A stretch of 64,000 nucleotides of DNA from Neptunomonas japonica JAMM 1380 (GTDB taxonomy: Bacteria > Pseudomonadota > Gammaproteobacteria > Pseudomonadales > Balneatricaceae), in the NCBI RefSeq assembly GCF_016592555.1, contig NZ_AP014546.1:4031482-4095481 (forward strand), given 5' to 3'. Positions 7,437-15,557 of the stretch are shown piece after piece (position 1 is the first letter of the stretch; every line of letters begins with the position of its first letter). The notes beneath the pieces were generated by a model, which was not told the DNA's origin, did not search any database, and worked only from the letters and a program-made list of their open reading frames with translations. A program made the translations under genes and the position numbers.

Positions 7437-8812
7437 TGGAATACCTTTCTCTCTTTCTTTTTTTAGGTGCGGTCATCGTCCTATTAATGGGTTACTCCGT
7501 TGCCTTTTCTCTTGCAGGAACCGGTCTTCTTTTTGCAGGCATAGGAGCGTTAACCGGGCACTTTGACTCTGTTTTTCTTGAGGCAATACCCAACCGATTA
7601 TTCGGTATCATGAATAACGAAGTACTGATCGCGGTACCCTTGTTTGTTTTCATGGGCGTCATGCTGGAGAAATCCAAAATTGCCGAAGGGCTTCTCGACA
7701 CCATGTCGATACTCTTCGGATCAATGAACGGCGGCTTAGGCATCTCAGTAACGATCGTAGGTATGTTACTTGCCGCCAGTACCGGTATTGTCGGTGCGAC
7801 CGTAGTAACAATGGGGCTGCTATCCCTACCGACCATGCTGCGCCGTGGTTATGACCCTCAAGTTGCCTGTGGTGTTATATGTGCCTCTGGTACCCTAGGG
7901 CAAATAATTCCACCTTCTATCGTGTTAGTACTTTTGGGAGACGTGATTAGTTCCGCGTATCAGCAGTCACAAATCGACCAAGGTTTATTTTCTCCTGAAA
8001 CCGTTACGGTGGGTGACCTCTTCTTAGGAGCACTCATTCCGGGGCTATTACTGGTACTTGCCTATACGCTTTATATCGTAGGAAAAGCCGTTATCTCGCC
8101 TTCCTCTGTTCCTGCTATTCCTAAAGAAGAACGTGATGCAGTAGATAACCTTTGGGGCAAGGTTCTTAGTGCTTTAGTGCCACCCATTTTGCTTATAGGT
8201 TTGGTCTTAGGCTCAATTCTAGGCGGATTGGCGACACCGACAGAAGCGGCTGCCGTAGGCGCAGTTGGAGCGGTTGTGTTGGCTATCTTTAAGCGTAATT
8301 TCAATCTGGAGACGTTGACTGGCGTCATGCGCTCGACGACTCAGGTCAGTTCGATGGTATTCATTATACTGGTTGGCGCGTCTATATTTTCACTGGTATT
8401 TCGTGGCTTTGGTGGTGATGACATGGTACGGGACTTTCTAACAGACCTGCCTGGTGGTGTCTGGGGAGCTCTTGCCGTCGTTATGCTCGTCATGTTCTTG
8501 CTTGGGTTCTTCTTAGACTTTATTGAGATAACATTTGTTGTTGTTCCTATTGTCGCCCCAATCTTGCTGACCATGGGACTCGACCCTATCTGGCTGGGTA
8601 TTATGATTGCCCTTAACCTACAGACATCGTTCTTAACACCCCCCTTTGGTTTTGCCCTGTTCTACTTACGAGGCGTTGCTCCTGAGTCCATTTCAACAGG
8701 ACAAATATACCGAGGTGTTATCCCCTTCATTGCCATACAGCTCACCATGCTAGGATTATTAGCTGCTTGGCCAGCGCTAGCAACCTGGTTACCTCACGCT
8801 GTTTATGGATAA
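7433..8812 (+). CDS. TRAP transporter large permease (DctM family)
   Basis: 459 aa, slightly longer than the usual 425-440, with 11-12 predicted membrane segments. Family motifs include VPLFVFMGVMLEKS, the loop LLAASTGIVGATVVTMGLL, GTLGQIIPPSIVLVLLGD, and LQTSFLTPPFGFALFYLRGV near the C-terminus. The extra length sits in a loop around residues 168-185 (DVISSAYQQSQIDQGLFSPE), a feature of DctM proteins that pair with TakP-like binding proteins. It is the sodium-coupled transport channel of a tripartite uptake system for organic or 2-oxo acids. A strong terminator hairpin follows at 8836-8871. Confidence 0.95.
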   Translation: MMEYLSLFLFLGAVIVLLMGYSVAFSLAGTGLLFAGIGALTGHFDSVFLEAIPNRLFGIMNNEVLIAVPLFVFMGVMLEKSKIAEGLLDTMSILFGSMNGGLGISVTIVGMLLAASTGIVGATVVTMGLLSLPTMLRRGYDPQVACGVICASGTLGQIIPPSIVLVLLGDVISSAYQQSQIDQGLFSPETVTVGDLFLGALIPGLLLVLAYTLYIVGKAVISPSSVPAIPKEERDAVDNLWGKVLSALVPPILLIGLVLGSILGGLATPTEAAAVGAVGAVVLAIFKRNFNLETLTGVMRSTTQVSSMVFIILVGASIFSLVFRGFGGDDMVRDFLTDLPGGVWGALAVVMLVMFLLGFFLDFIEITFVVVPIVAPILLTMGLDPIWLGIMIALNLQTSFLTPPFGFALFYLRGVAPESISTGQIYRGVIPFIAIQLTMLGLLAAWPALATWLPHAVYG

Positions 8813-8835
8813 GGGTTAGCCCAACCGTCTAGAAA

Positions 8836-8871
8836 GAGGAGCTGTAGTTTTTTATCTACGGCTCTTTTTTT
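8836..8871 (+). terminator. Rho-independent terminator after the TRAP permease operon
   Basis: GAGCTGTAG (8839-8847) pairs with CTACGGCTC (8856-8864), one G-U pair, with an 8-base loop. Seven T residues follow at 8865-8871. It lies 24 bases after the dctM stop. Confidence 0.85.
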
Positions 8872-9014
8872 GGCTGCAATATGGGTGGCCTCCCCTAGTA
8901 CTTGAATAGAAAGTTATGCATTATCAAATAGATAAGGAAAAGTGCAGGTAAGATACTGCGCAAGCTACAATCATCAAAACGCGCATGCTTATTTTCAATG
9001 GAGGAAAATAACAG

Positions 9015-9110
9015 ATGCAGTCAAAAAATCCTATTTATCAAGACCCTTCAAAGCAATGCACTCTAAAGCAGTCTGCGCATAAATGCGCAGGCGCAGTATT
9101 AAAACGTTAG
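9015..9110 (+). CDS. Possible 31-codon leader or small protein before the cassette-like gene
   Basis: A short frame preceded by GGAGG (10 bases before the ATG) and ending in TAG exactly one base before the next gene's first ATG. The product would be basic (about 6 K/R) with two cysteines, and has no recognised similarity. It spans a perfect 8-bp inverted repeat, CTGCGCAT/ATGCGCAG (9073-9090), and ends in the GTTAG core-like sequence. The repeat may be the real functional element and the frame accidental. The upstream part of this 298-base spacer (8872-9014) holds nothing recognisable. Confidence 0.2.
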   Translation: MQSKNPIYQDPSKQCTLKQSAHKCAGAVLKR

Positions 9111-9380
9111 ATGCGTATGAGATACATGAAGTTTATTCGCGCAATAGTTTTAGCTCTTGGAATATTTTCAATGTACTTAAGTTATTCGTATTTTATTGAT
9201 ACCCGAGAGATTCCTGAAGACGGTATGAGTTGCCATGCTTTATGTGGTTTAACTATGCTTTCTGAGCAAATATTTGGCCCTGTTTTTGCTCGCTATACCG
9301 CAAGTATACTTTGGCTAATTGCCGGTCTGTTTATATGCTCATTTGGGCTTTCAGGGTTAAAGCAAGGCTCCAGACAATGA
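9111..9380 (+). CDS. Small membrane protein in a cassette-like position
   Basis: 89 aa with two hydrophobic segments (about residues 7-28 and 60-82) and a central loop with two cysteines (SCHALCGL). No family was recognised. The ATG sits inside a GTTAGAT sequence (9106-9112) that fits the integron core consensus GTTRRRY, and an ACCTAAC sequence (RYYYAAC consensus) begins 7 bases after the stop. Alternative starts at 9117 or 9126 are equally possible because no clear Shine-Dalgarno sequence is present. The AT-rich coding sequence and promoterless position between two halves of a TRAP system suggest acquisition by transfer. Function unknown. Confidence 0.6.
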   Translation: MRMRYMKFIRAIVLALGIFSMYLSYSYFIDTREIPEDGMSCHALCGLTMLSEQIFGPVFARYTASILWLIAGLFICSFGLSGLKQGSRQ

Positions 9381-9386
9381 ACAATC

Positions 9387-9448
9387 ACCTAACAAGTGGG
9401 TCGTGTGTGTGACTACGCTACGCTGGTCCCACATCTTAAGCGCTAAGG
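9387..9448 (+). repeat. attC-like imperfect inverted repeat between two small genes
   Basis: The 62-base interval opens with ACCTAAC (9387-9393, a perfect RYYYAAC match) followed by AAGTGGG. It continues through CTACGCTACGC and closes with CCCACATCTTAAG and GCTAAGG (9442-9448). AAG-TGGG pairs with CCCA-CTT to form a stem, and the CTACGCTACGC core resembles the inner part of chromosomal-integron attC sites. The right end (GCTAAGG) deviates from GTTRRRY, so the site could be decayed. No integrase gene is present in the window. Confidence 0.35.
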
Positions 9449-9455
9449 ATCTATC

Positions 9456-9917
9456 ATGAAATTTACAACAGTACTTATCTGTGCGTTACTTATCTCAGGT
9501 TGCTCTTCTACTTATCAAAAAAGAGATAACAACTCTTACGGTTATACTGACCAAATATTAAGTACAAAGTTATATGCTTTACAATATTATGAAATGCACA
9601 TGTGGTCTAAATCTGATGGAAGGTCTAAGTGGGTTCAGCGTGCTGCCGAGCTATGTCATCCTGACCAATTCAGTGAAATAGAATACTTTGAACAGCTATA
9701 CACTTTAGGGCAGCAAACCTCTTTCTCTTTAATAGGCAGTACTCCAACTTTTTACTACGAAACCGAAACCGCAGCATTGTCTCAAGGTTATGTTTTATGT
9801 AATGGCTCCCAATTAAGCCAAGAGGAAGTTGAAGAAATCATTAGAAGAACACAATTTTGCATTAAAACAGACTGTAGGTTGTCCGATGAATCAAAGTCTT
9901 ACAAGGCGCTCAAGTGA
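9456..9917 (+). CDS. Putative outer-membrane lipoprotein, function unknown
   Basis: 153 aa with a lipoprotein signal: MKFTTVLICALLISGC, lipobox LISGC, Cys16 as the predicted lipid-modified residue, and SS after it (no Asp at +2), which favours outer-membrane sorting. The mature part is polar, rich in Y and Q, with four more cysteines, and no family was recognised. Base use is AT-rich compared with flanking transport genes. It follows the attC-like repeat by 7 bases, so it could be a second cassette. Another RYYYAAC match (ACTTAAC, 9936-9942) occurs 19 bases after its stop. Function unknown. Confidence 0.6.
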   Translation: MKFTTVLICALLISGCSSTYQKRDNNSYGYTDQILSTKLYALQYYEMHMWSKSDGRSKWVQRAAELCHPDQFSEIEYFEQLYTLGQQTSFSLIGSTPTFYYETETAALSQGYVLCNGSQLSQEEVEEIIRRTQFCIKTDCRLSDESKSYKALK

Positions 9918-9993
9918 TGACACACTTTGCGCACCACTTAACTAAGCCTTAATGCTATTTGGGGTTGAAAGCAAACTATTTACATGGGCACAT

Positions 9994-10018
9994 AAAAAAG
10001 CCGGCTAATGCCGGCTTT
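9994..10018 (-). terminator. Terminator of the TakP-like binding protein gene
   Basis: A perfect 9-bp stem, AAAGCCGGC (9997-10005) with GCCGGCTTT (10010-10018) and a four-base loop. Read on the minus strand it ends in a T run. It lies 31 bases beyond the stop of the gene at 10049. Confidence 0.85.
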
Positions 10019-10048
10019 AAATTGAAGCTAGATATTATCTAAGCAAAC

Positions 10049-11128
10049 TTAAACAGGGTTACGTGCGTTGAGGTAAGCCTGTTCAGATACTTGATGCCAC
10101 TTAGTTGCTTGGTCACGGAATTTAACGAACGAATCAAATACTTTCTTCGTCATTTCATCATTAGCCGCTTCTTCAGCAATCACTTCATCAGACAGTGATT
10201 TCAGAGTAGCCAATACATCGTCTGGGAACTTGCGCAGTTGCACGTTTTGCTCATTAACTAACTGCTCAAGTGAGCGGTTATTCTTCGCTGTGAAGTCAGC
10301 CAGCATGTCTTGGTTAGCCACACGAATAGCATTACGTACAATGACCTGCAGATCCGCTGGTAGTTTCTCGAATGCTTCTTTGTTCATGAAACACTCAAGT
10401 GTTGTACCTGGCTCATGCCAACCCGGGTAGTAGTAAAACTTAGCCGCTTTATGTAAACCAAATGCAGCATCGTTATATGGACCAACCCACTCAGTTGCAT
10501 CAATGGCACCCGACTGTAGCGCAGGGAATATTTCACCACCTGGAAGCAGTACAGGCGTACCACCAGCACGCTTAAGTACTTCACCACCTAAACCGGGCAT
10601 ACGCATTTTAAGGCCTTCAAGATCTGCCACTGAGTTGATCTCTTTGTTGAACCAACCACCCATCTGCACACCGGTATTACCCGCAGCGCCCGGTACAAGA
10701 CCAAATGGTGCATATGCTTCTTCCCATAGCTCCATACCGCCACCATGGTACAACCAGCTGTTCATCTCTTGAGCCGTTAAACCGAAAGGTACCGCGGCAA
10801 AGAACTGTGCTGCACGGCTTTTACCTTTCCAGTAGTAAGAAGCACCATGCCCCATTTCCGCCGTTCCGCGAGAAACTGCATCAAAAATTTCCAGTGCGCC
10901 AACTAGCTCTTTAGCACCGTAAACTTTTACTTCAACTCGGCCGCCCGTCATTTCAGTGATCAGCTTAGCCAAATTATTTGCACCCACACCTAAACCAGGA
11001 AAGTTCTTAGGCCAGGTGGTTACCATTTTCCACTTAAACTCTGGCGCAGCCTGAGCTGCGGTAGACATCATGGCACCTGTTGCTACGGTTGCAGCTCCGG
11101 CACCTTTTAGAAATTGACGACGCTTCAA
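10049..11128 (-). CDS. TRAP substrate-binding protein, TakP-like, Tat-exported
   Basis: 359 aa from a TTG start at 11126-11128. The frame is open 63 codons further, but AAGGAG lies 7 bases before this TTG and the protein then opens with a twin-arginine signal (KRRQFLKGAG, then an alanine-rich h-region to AQAA). Landmarks of the TakP/2-oxo-acid DctP subgroup are GHGASYYWKGK, WLYHGGGMELW, GNTGVQMGGWF, LKMRMPGLGGEVLKRAGG and IDATEWVGPYND. The protein captures a small carboxylate in the periplasm, often as a calcium or sodium complex in this subgroup. Its likely permease is at 6885-8812 on the other strand, displaced by the two small genes between. A terminator follows at 9994-10018. Confidence 0.92.
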   Translation of the reverse strand: MKRRQFLKGAGAATVATGAMMSTAAQAAPEFKWKMVTTWPKNFPGLGVGANNLAKLITEMTGGRVEVKVYGAKELVGALEIFDAVSRGTAEMGHGASYYWKGKSRAAQFFAAVPFGLTAQEMNSWLYHGGGMELWEEAYAPFGLVPGAAGNTGVQMGGWFNKEINSVADLEGLKMRMPGLGGEVLKRAGGTPVLLPGGEIFPALQSGAIDATEWVGPYNDAAFGLHKAAKFYYYPGWHEPGTTLECFMNKEAFEKLPADLQVIVRNAIRVANQDMLADFTAKNNRSLEQLVNEQNVQLRKFPDDVLATLKSLSDEVIAEEAANDEMTKKVFDSFVKFRDQATKWHQVSEQAYLNARNPV

Positions 11129-11388
11129 AGGCCTACTCCTTACGTTATTATTTTGCAGTGATTTACAATAAACATAGCATGCACTATAAGCCCCTGCAAC
11201 GATCACTAACAGCTCTTTTATTACGTACGTGGTATTACCCATACGGCTATAAACAATCAGTAAAAAGTGACATGTTTTGTAGATAACTAATCGTGCTATC
11301 GCGTGGATAAAACTCAATGAAATTATGTGCTTTCATATTTCGTTGATATACTGATACGTTACGTAATAGCGCTTAACGAGAATTACTT

Positions 11389-12273
11389 TTGAACGCAGCA
11401 AACTTACTAAAGTCAATCACAGATGCTCAGCCTAAGCTTCGCAAATCGGAGCAAAAAGTTGCAGACTTTGTGTTGGCTAATCCTCAGGAAGTTATCCACA
11501 TGCGTATTGTGGACCTCGCCTCAGAAGCAAATGTCAGTGAGCCTACCGTCGTCAGATTTTGCCGCGCTCTTCACTATGATGGTTTTCAAGATTTCAAACT
11601 AACACTCGCTCAAGGGTTGGCCAGTAACCCCAACTTTGAGCCGTTTGCATTGAACTCTAAGGATACTGTTTCTGAGTTTAAGCAAAAGATTTTCGATTCT
11701 ATGATCGGTAACTTAATCGATATTCGTGACAAGCTAGACGCTGAAACACTAGAAAATGCCATTGATGCATTAGTAAAAGCAAAACGTATCGAGTTTTACG
11801 GGTTTGGCGCATCCGCGGCGGTATGTAGCGATGCACAACACAAGTTTTATCGATTACAAATATCTGCCGCGGCTTATTCTGACCCGCACATGCAAACGAT
11901 CTCTGCTGTTTCTATGTCCGCTGGCGATGTCGTTGTTGCCGTTTCACAAACAGGGCGCACCAAAGACTTACTGCACACGGTTAAATTAGCCAAAGAAACC
12001 GGGGCAACCGTCATCACGTTATGCCCTGGAAATACACTGCTCGCTGATTTAGCTGATATCGCTATTCATATTGATGTCGAAGAAGATAAAGATCTCAGCA
12101 CGCTGATGTCTTCACGTGTTCTCCACCTTGTTGTCATTGATGTACTTGCCGTCGGTGTGGCGATGCGACTTGGTCCGGCATTATTGGACCATTTGAAAAC
12201 CATTAAACGTAGCTTGCGCAGCCTACGACAAAACGATAAGCGCCTCTTAACAAAGCCTGATACTGAAGTATAA
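11389..12273 (+). CDS. hexR: RpiR/MurR family transcriptional regulator, HexR-like
   Basis: 294 aa from a TTG start with a modest ACGAG ribosome-binding site. The N-terminal RpiR helix-turn-helix (residues about 1-77) contains KSEQKVADFVLANPQ and ANVSEPTVVRFCRAL. The C-terminal SIS sugar-phosphate-binding domain (about 125-270) contains FYGFGASAAVCSDAQHKFYR and AVSQTGRTKDLLHTV. The closest remembered match is HexR, the 2-keto-3-deoxy-6-phosphogluconate-responsive repressor of central carbon genes. None of its usual partners (zwf, edd, gap) is adjacent, so the symbol rests on protein similarity alone. It is divergent from the TakP-like gene, and the shared 260-base spacer has a TTACGTAA palindrome at 11359-11366. 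Confidence 0.75.
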   Translation: MNAANLLKSITDAQPKLRKSEQKVADFVLANPQEVIHMRIVDLASEANVSEPTVVRFCRALHYDGFQDFKLTLAQGLASNPNFEPFALNSKDTVSEFKQKIFDSMIGNLIDIRDKLDAETLENAIDALVKAKRIEFYGFGASAAVCSDAQHKFYRLQISAAAYSDPHMQTISAVSMSAGDVVVAVSQTGRTKDLLHTVKLAKETGATVITLCPGNTLLADLADIAIHIDVEEDKDLSTLMSSRVLHLVVIDVLAVGVAMRLGPALLDHLKTIKRSLRSLRQNDKRLLTKPDTEV

Positions 12274-12453
12274 GGTCATCAGCTACTGTCTTAATATTTC
12301 TGCAATCTGAATACACTAACCTGCCTTTAACACATAGCGGATCAAACACAGGGGAATTAAAAATCCACCTTTCGCTATGCCGTCATTTTATATCAAGAAA
12401 CAGCCTGCCTAAGCACGACTCTATTTAAGGCAGGCAATGATAAAAGGTTGATT

Positions 12454-12663
12454 ATGATGTTAAAGCACAATACTAATCCGCTAAACGAAGTACAGCTTGA
12501 AATCATGAACGCACTAATGGGCTATGAAGACGATAAAAACCTTATCAGTAAAAAACAGGCAACAAAGCGTTTATTCCAAGCTAGACGTGCCATTGAAGAA
12601 CGCCGGGAAAGACATAGCCTAGCAAAACATATAGATAGAGAAGCCTGGTACGACTCGCTTTAG
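12454..12663 (+). CDS. Short basic/charged protein, PA3496-like
   Basis: 69 aa. A TTG six bases upstream is also in frame, but AAAAGG (12442-12447) has correct spacing to the ATG at 12454. The C-terminal half is a highly charged amphipathic helix (QARRAIEERRERHSLAKHID followed by REAWYDSL), which loosely resembles short pseudomonad proteins of the PA3496 type. That family has no firm function. An 8-bp inverted repeat (GCCTGCCT 12403-12410 / AGGCAGGC 12428-12435) lies just upstream of the ribosome-binding site. It is convergent with the glutamate-synthase-like gene. Confidence 0.6.
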   Translation: MMLKHNTNPLNEVQLEIMNALMGYEDDKNLISKKQATKRLFQARRAIEERRERHSLAKHIDREAWYDSL

Positions 12664-12682
12664 GCTTCTCTACTGAGCAGAG

Positions 12683-14179
12683 CTATTGATGCTCTGGATA
12701 AATAATATTCAGAGGCACAGAGTTACCACCATCCATGACGATAGCAGCATGGTGGCGCTTTAATTGGCGTGGCTCTGAAGCACCACAAGAGTGAGCGATA
12801 ATCTCTACTTCATGCACTAAATTGTGATGAAAATGAGCGACTCGCTCAGCCTTGCTCTCCGGCACTAGCCCTCGCTGTAAATCAGGATCATGTGTTGTAA
12901 TACCTGTTGGGCAGGTATTTTTATTACATTGCAAAGCTTGTATACAACCCAAAGCAAACATAAAGCCACGTGCGCTCACCACAAAGTCTGCACCGATGCA
13001 TAATGCCGCTGCAACATCTGTTGGGTTGATCATTTTACCGGATACAATCACGCGTATACGCTCACGCAGCTCATGTTGATGTAATTTGTTTACCAAAACC
13101 GGCAAGCTTTCACGCACAGGTAAACCAACACTGTCCATTAAAGGCATTGGCGCAGCACCTGTACCGCCGTCCGAGCTATCCAGCGTAATAAAGTCTGGAG
13201 CATTTTCAATACCCCGCTTATTAACCGCCTCAAAGAACTCATCAAGCCATTCAGTGGTACCTAATACTAATTTAAATCCACATGGTTTTCCGGTCACCCT
13301 ACGGATTCGTTCAACGGTATTCAGTAGATCATCAATAGAGGCTATATCAGCATGTCGATTCGGGCTGATCGACGCTTGCCCTTCTGGAATGCCTCGAATA
13401 TCAGCAATGGCTTTACTCACTTTCTCTGCGGGTAAAATCCCGCCTTTACCGGGTTTCGCGCCTTGAGACAGCTTAATTTCAAACATTTTCACCTGAGTAA
13501 TAGCGGCTTTTTCTTTCAGCTTTTCATCTGAAAGCCCGCCATCGGCATCCCTTACACCATATTTAGCCGTTCCTATCTGGTAGACAAGGTCACAGCCTCC
13601 TTCAAGATGAAAAGGAGATAAGCCCCCTTCTCCTGTATTCATCCAGCACCCTGCTTTAGACGCTCCATGTGAAAGCGCTTGAACAGCGGGCTTTGATAAA
13701 GCACCATAACTCATACCTGAAACATTAAAAAACGACGGGGCATCGTAAGGGTGCTCGCAGTAAGGCCCGATACGTGAAGGTTGAGAAGAGGCGGCGTCTT
13801 CAGAAAGCGTCGGGAAGGGGCAGTTAAGAAAGTAATGAGTGCCGGGGCGACGAAGGTCACGTGTTGAGCCAAAAGCGATAGTATTATCAATGTTCTTTGA
13901 GGCCCTATATACCCAGCTACGTTGCGCGCGGTTAAAGGGTAGTTCCTCTCGGTCCATAGCAAAAAAGTATTGACGAAAAAACTCACCCATATGCTCAAAC
14001 AAATAACGGAAACGCCCAATTAATGGATAGTTACGTCGAATCGTTTGTGCTGTTTGTTTTTTATCATTACGGTAAAGAATGAAGCCTGTAATCAATAATA
14101 CGACCACAACCAACAAGAATAAAATTCCGATAGTTGCAATAAAATTAATTGCAAAAATAGTAACCGTATCGCTCATCAT
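12683..14179 (-). CDS. Membrane-anchored FMN-binding glutamate synthase-like protein
   Basis: 498 aa. A hydrophobic N-terminal segment (about residues 6-36) anchors the protein, and the rest matches the FMN-binding central domain of glutamate synthase large subunits: LSQGAKPGKGGILPAEKV, ITLDSSDGGTGAAPMPLMD and IVSGKMINPTDVAAALCIGAD. The segment CIQALQCNKNTC has the C-x5-C-x4-C spacing of the 3Fe-4S site. The glutaminase and GXGXG domains of GltB are absent, so it is not a full glutamate synthase. Stand-alone proteins of this type are common but mostly uncharacterised. It lies downstream of metC on the same strand (130-base gap). Confidence 0.88.
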   Translation of the reverse strand: MMSDTVTIFAINFIATIGILFLLVVVVLLITGFILYRNDKKQTAQTIRRNYPLIGRFRYLFEHMGEFFRQYFFAMDREELPFNRAQRSWVYRASKNIDNTIAFGSTRDLRRPGTHYFLNCPFPTLSEDAASSQPSRIGPYCEHPYDAPSFFNVSGMSYGALSKPAVQALSHGASKAGCWMNTGEGGLSPFHLEGGCDLVYQIGTAKYGVRDADGGLSDEKLKEKAAITQVKMFEIKLSQGAKPGKGGILPAEKVSKAIADIRGIPEGQASISPNRHADIASIDDLLNTVERIRRVTGKPCGFKLVLGTTEWLDEFFEAVNKRGIENAPDFITLDSSDGGTGAAPMPLMDSVGLPVRESLPVLVNKLHQHELRERIRVIVSGKMINPTDVAAALCIGADFVVSARGFMFALGCIQALQCNKNTCPTGITTHDPDLQRGLVPESKAERVAHFHHNLVHEVEIIAHSCGASEPRQLKRHHAAIVMDGGNSVPLNIIYPEHQ

Positions 14180-14309
14180 TTATCCCCTAACTCATTGATA
14201 GGCCTATCCTACTCTAGAGTCAGTGTAGGCGAATATAGTCATATTAAGTTAACTTATCCACAGGCTTAATTAACACATCTAAAAACAATATCATTAAAAA
14301 TGTCTATCG

Positions 14310-15500
14310 TTACTCAGCTATTCGTCCAAAGCCTGCGTCAAGATCCTTAACTAGATCGTCCACATTTTCCAAGCCAATATGAACGCGGACGAGCGTTCCC
14401 TCAAAGTCGACCTTACCCGAGGGGCGAATTTCATTCAGTTCTTCAGGTTGGTTAGCAAGAATCAAAGACTCATAGCCACCCCAAGAATAAGCCATACTGA
14501 AATGCTCAAAGTTATCGAGGTACTGCTCCAACTGTGCATCACTCAAACGTTGTTTCAGAATAAATGAGAACAACCCATTGCAACCCTTAAAGTCACGCTT
14601 GTAAAACTCATGCCCTTTACAGCTAGGTAGTGCAGGATGATTCACACGCTCAACTTCAGGTCGCCCGCTTAACCAGTTCGCAACAGCGATACTATTAGCT
14701 TCATGTTGTTTTAACCTGATGCCCATTGTGCGCAGTCCCCGAGCTGCCATATAGGCAGTGTCGGCATCAACCATCTGGCCCATTAGGTATGAGCGCTCCC
14801 GTAACCGCTCCCAGCAGCGCGCATTGGATACCGCCGTACCCAACATAGCATCGGAGTGGCCAACAATGTATTTGGTACCGGCCTGAATAGATATATCGAT
14901 ATCATGCTCTAGTGCTTTAAATAGCACACCGGCAGCCCAGGTGTTGTCTATCATGACAATTATTTCAGGATTGATAGCTCGAGCCGCTTTCACCATTGCT
15001 GGTATATCGGGTACTTCCATCGTAATAGAACTAGGCGACTCTAAAAAAAGGAGCTTGGTATTTTTCTTTACCAAATGACGAATATCAGCACCTATTGTCG
15101 GTTCATAATAGGTGGTAGTAACGTTCATATCATTGAGGATGATGTTACAAAAATCTTGTGTAGGCTCATAAGCCCCTCCGGTCATCAATATATGATCACC
15201 TGCCACCACAAAGGAAAGAATAGCATTGGAGACCGCCGCCGCACCGCAAGGATAAAGCGCACAACCGACACCCCCCTCAAGTTCAACCATCGCTTCTTGT
15301 AGTGAGAAATGCGTCAACGTACCACGACGTCCGTAGAACAACTCGCTATTAGCACGGTTAGCTGTGGCTATTTTTTTATCTTTAACCGAATCAAACACTA
15401 ACGATGACGCGCGTTGAATAACCGTATTGACTGAGCCCAATCCAAATTTCTTTGAGCGGCCAGCACTCACTAGTGATGTTGCAAGTTTATCGAGGTACAT
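14310..15500 (-). CDS. metC: Cystathionine beta-lyase MetC
   Basis: 396 aa from the ATG at 15500. The in-frame ATG four codons upstream lacks a ribosome-binding site, whereas GAGA lies 6 bases before this one and the N-terminus then matches E. coli MetC in length. This PLP enzyme cleaves cystathionine to homocysteine, pyruvate and ammonia in methionine synthesis, and many MetC proteins also desulfhydrate cysteine. Landmarks are [46 protein letters not shown] and [17 protein letters not shown] (PLP lysine). Similarity to the E. coli enzyme runs end to end. The next gene upstream is a D-cysteine desulfhydrase homologue, with an amino-acid ABC importer beyond, giving a sulfur-amino-acid theme. 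Confidence 0.95.
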   Translation of the reverse strand: MYLDKLATSLVSAGRSKKFGLGSVNTVIQRASSLVFDSVKDKKIATANRANSELFYGRRGTLTHFSLQEAMVELEGGVGCALYPCGAAAVSNAILSFVVAGDHILMTGGAYEPTQDFCNIILNDMNVTTTYYEPTIGADIRHLVKKNTKLLFLESPSSITMEVPDIPAMVKAARAINPEIIVMIDNTWAAGVLFKALEHDIDISIQAGTKYIVGHSDAMLGTAVSNARCWERLRERSYLMGQMVDADTAYMAARGLRTMGIRLKQHEANSIAVANWLSGRPEVERVNHPALPSCKGHEFYKRDFKGCNGLFSFILKQRLSDAQLEQYLDNFEHFSMAYSWGGYESLILANQPEELNEIRPSGKVDFEGTLVRVHIGLENVDDLVKDLDAGFGRIAE

Positions 15501-15557
15501 GGTGGTTCTCATATTTCATTTGTTTGTCATAGACGCGGCAGTCACCTTTTTAGAGCG

